Assembly (NCBI GenBank): GCA_026874595.1
Contig: CM049315.1
Location: 18,499,664-18,563,663, forward strand
Reading direction: 5' to 3'
Source of the DNA: Sipunculus nudus
Taxonomy: Eukaryota > Annelida > Sipuncula > Golfingiida > Sipunculidae
Length of the DNA stretch: 64,000 nucleotides
In this document: piece by piece, positions 63,791 to 64,000 of the stretch
How the letters are laid out: each line of letters opens with the position of its first letter
Position numbering within the stretch: the first letter of the stretch is position 1
Made by a program: the position numbers and the translations under genes
The notes under the pieces: model-generated
Database searches by the model: none
Told to the model about the DNA's origin: nothing
What the model saw: only the letters and a program-made list of their open reading frames with translations

Positions 63791-64000
63791 GGATCAGGGT
63801 CAGGTAAAACCTGTTGATGCTAAGATAAGTGCTATTTCTGCATTTCCTAGACCAGAAAAAAACAAAAAAGCAAATAATGCGTTTTCTTGGTATGGTTAGA
63901 TACTACAGGAAGTTTTTTTCTGCTGTAGCTGAACCTTTGACTAATTTGTTAAAGAAGAAACAAAAGTTTGTATGGAATGTTCAGTGTGAAAATGCATTTC
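63768..64000 (+). pseudogene. C-terminal reverse transcriptase / RNase H fragment after integrase
   Basis: Immediately after the integrase tail, in shifted frames, come TFLGHIVG, VKPVDAKISAI and RFLGMVRYYRKFF, then PLTNLLKKKQKFVW. This is the RT thumb/connection region leading into RNase H. The RT fingers and YxDD palm are missing, consistent with an internal deletion at the integrase-RT junction. Confidence 0.8.

Larger units (their letters stand above)
60568..64000 (+). mobile_element. Degenerate Ty3/gypsy-type LTR retrotransposon, Gmr1-like domain order, 3' end outside window
   Basis: In order: a 5' LTR (60568-60937), a leader, gag remnants (61104-61700), an aspartic protease with DTGS (62286-62297), integrase (about 62740-63768) and the C-terminal part of reverse transcriptase running into RNase H (63768 to the window end). 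Integrase thus precedes reverse transcriptase. There are several stops and frameshifts, a stop inside the gag zinc knuckle, and the catalytic core of reverse transcriptase (YxDD region) is absent between integrase and the RT tail. It cannot move on its own. The 3' LTR should lie right of the window. Confidence 0.85.

Overview
This is a eukaryotic, invertebrate-type genomic window. It is AT-rich, most genes are split by GT-AG introns, the spacers are full of microsatellites and poly-C/G tracts, and DNA-transposon remnants are dense. The style of the repeats suggests a lophotrochozoan, most likely a bivalve mollusc. That placement is inference, since no species marker is present. No rRNA, tRNA, CRISPR array or prokaryotic operon was seen.

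The recognisable host genes encode Golgi polypeptide N-acetylgalactosaminyltransferases (GALNTs), which start mucin-type O-glycosylation. (1) On the minus strand, 517-26960 carries the first five coding exons of a canonical GALNT10-like gene that runs off the left edge; its first coding intron is about 18.6 kb and filled with repeats. (2) On the plus strand, head to head with it, 34998-45797 carries a complete 13-exon divergent GALNT of 589 residues, with an intact DSH motif, a WGGEN motif and a C-terminal ricin-type lectin domain. (3) At 51125-51233 a lone exon encodes the membrane anchor of a third type II protein, with the same splice phase as exon 1 of gene 2. It may start another Golgi enzyme gene whose later exons lie beyond the window.

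Between and inside the genes lie several mobile elements whose ends can be read directly: a 3.3 kb inverted-repeat element with a 13-bp target duplication (1731-5032); two hAT-like MITEs made of short motif arrays (22044-22844, 23937-24557); a mariner-like MITE (30027-31328); a pogo-like repeat holding two identical 80-bp copies of a CRE-containing segment (31350-32361); a MITE carrying a GC-rich palindromic array (43866-45011); another at 48089-49038; and six members of a family with a 12-bp palindrome at one end and, in five of them, a hairpin at the other. One member is nested in another, and several carry arrays of nuclear-receptor-like TGACCT motifs.

The right end (55.8-64 kb) is dominated by one LTR-retrotransposon family: a solo LTR with a 4-bp target duplication, and a degenerate Ty3/gypsy-type element whose domain order is gag, protease, integrase, reverse transcriptase. 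Integrase therefore precedes reverse transcriptase, as in Gmr1-like elements.
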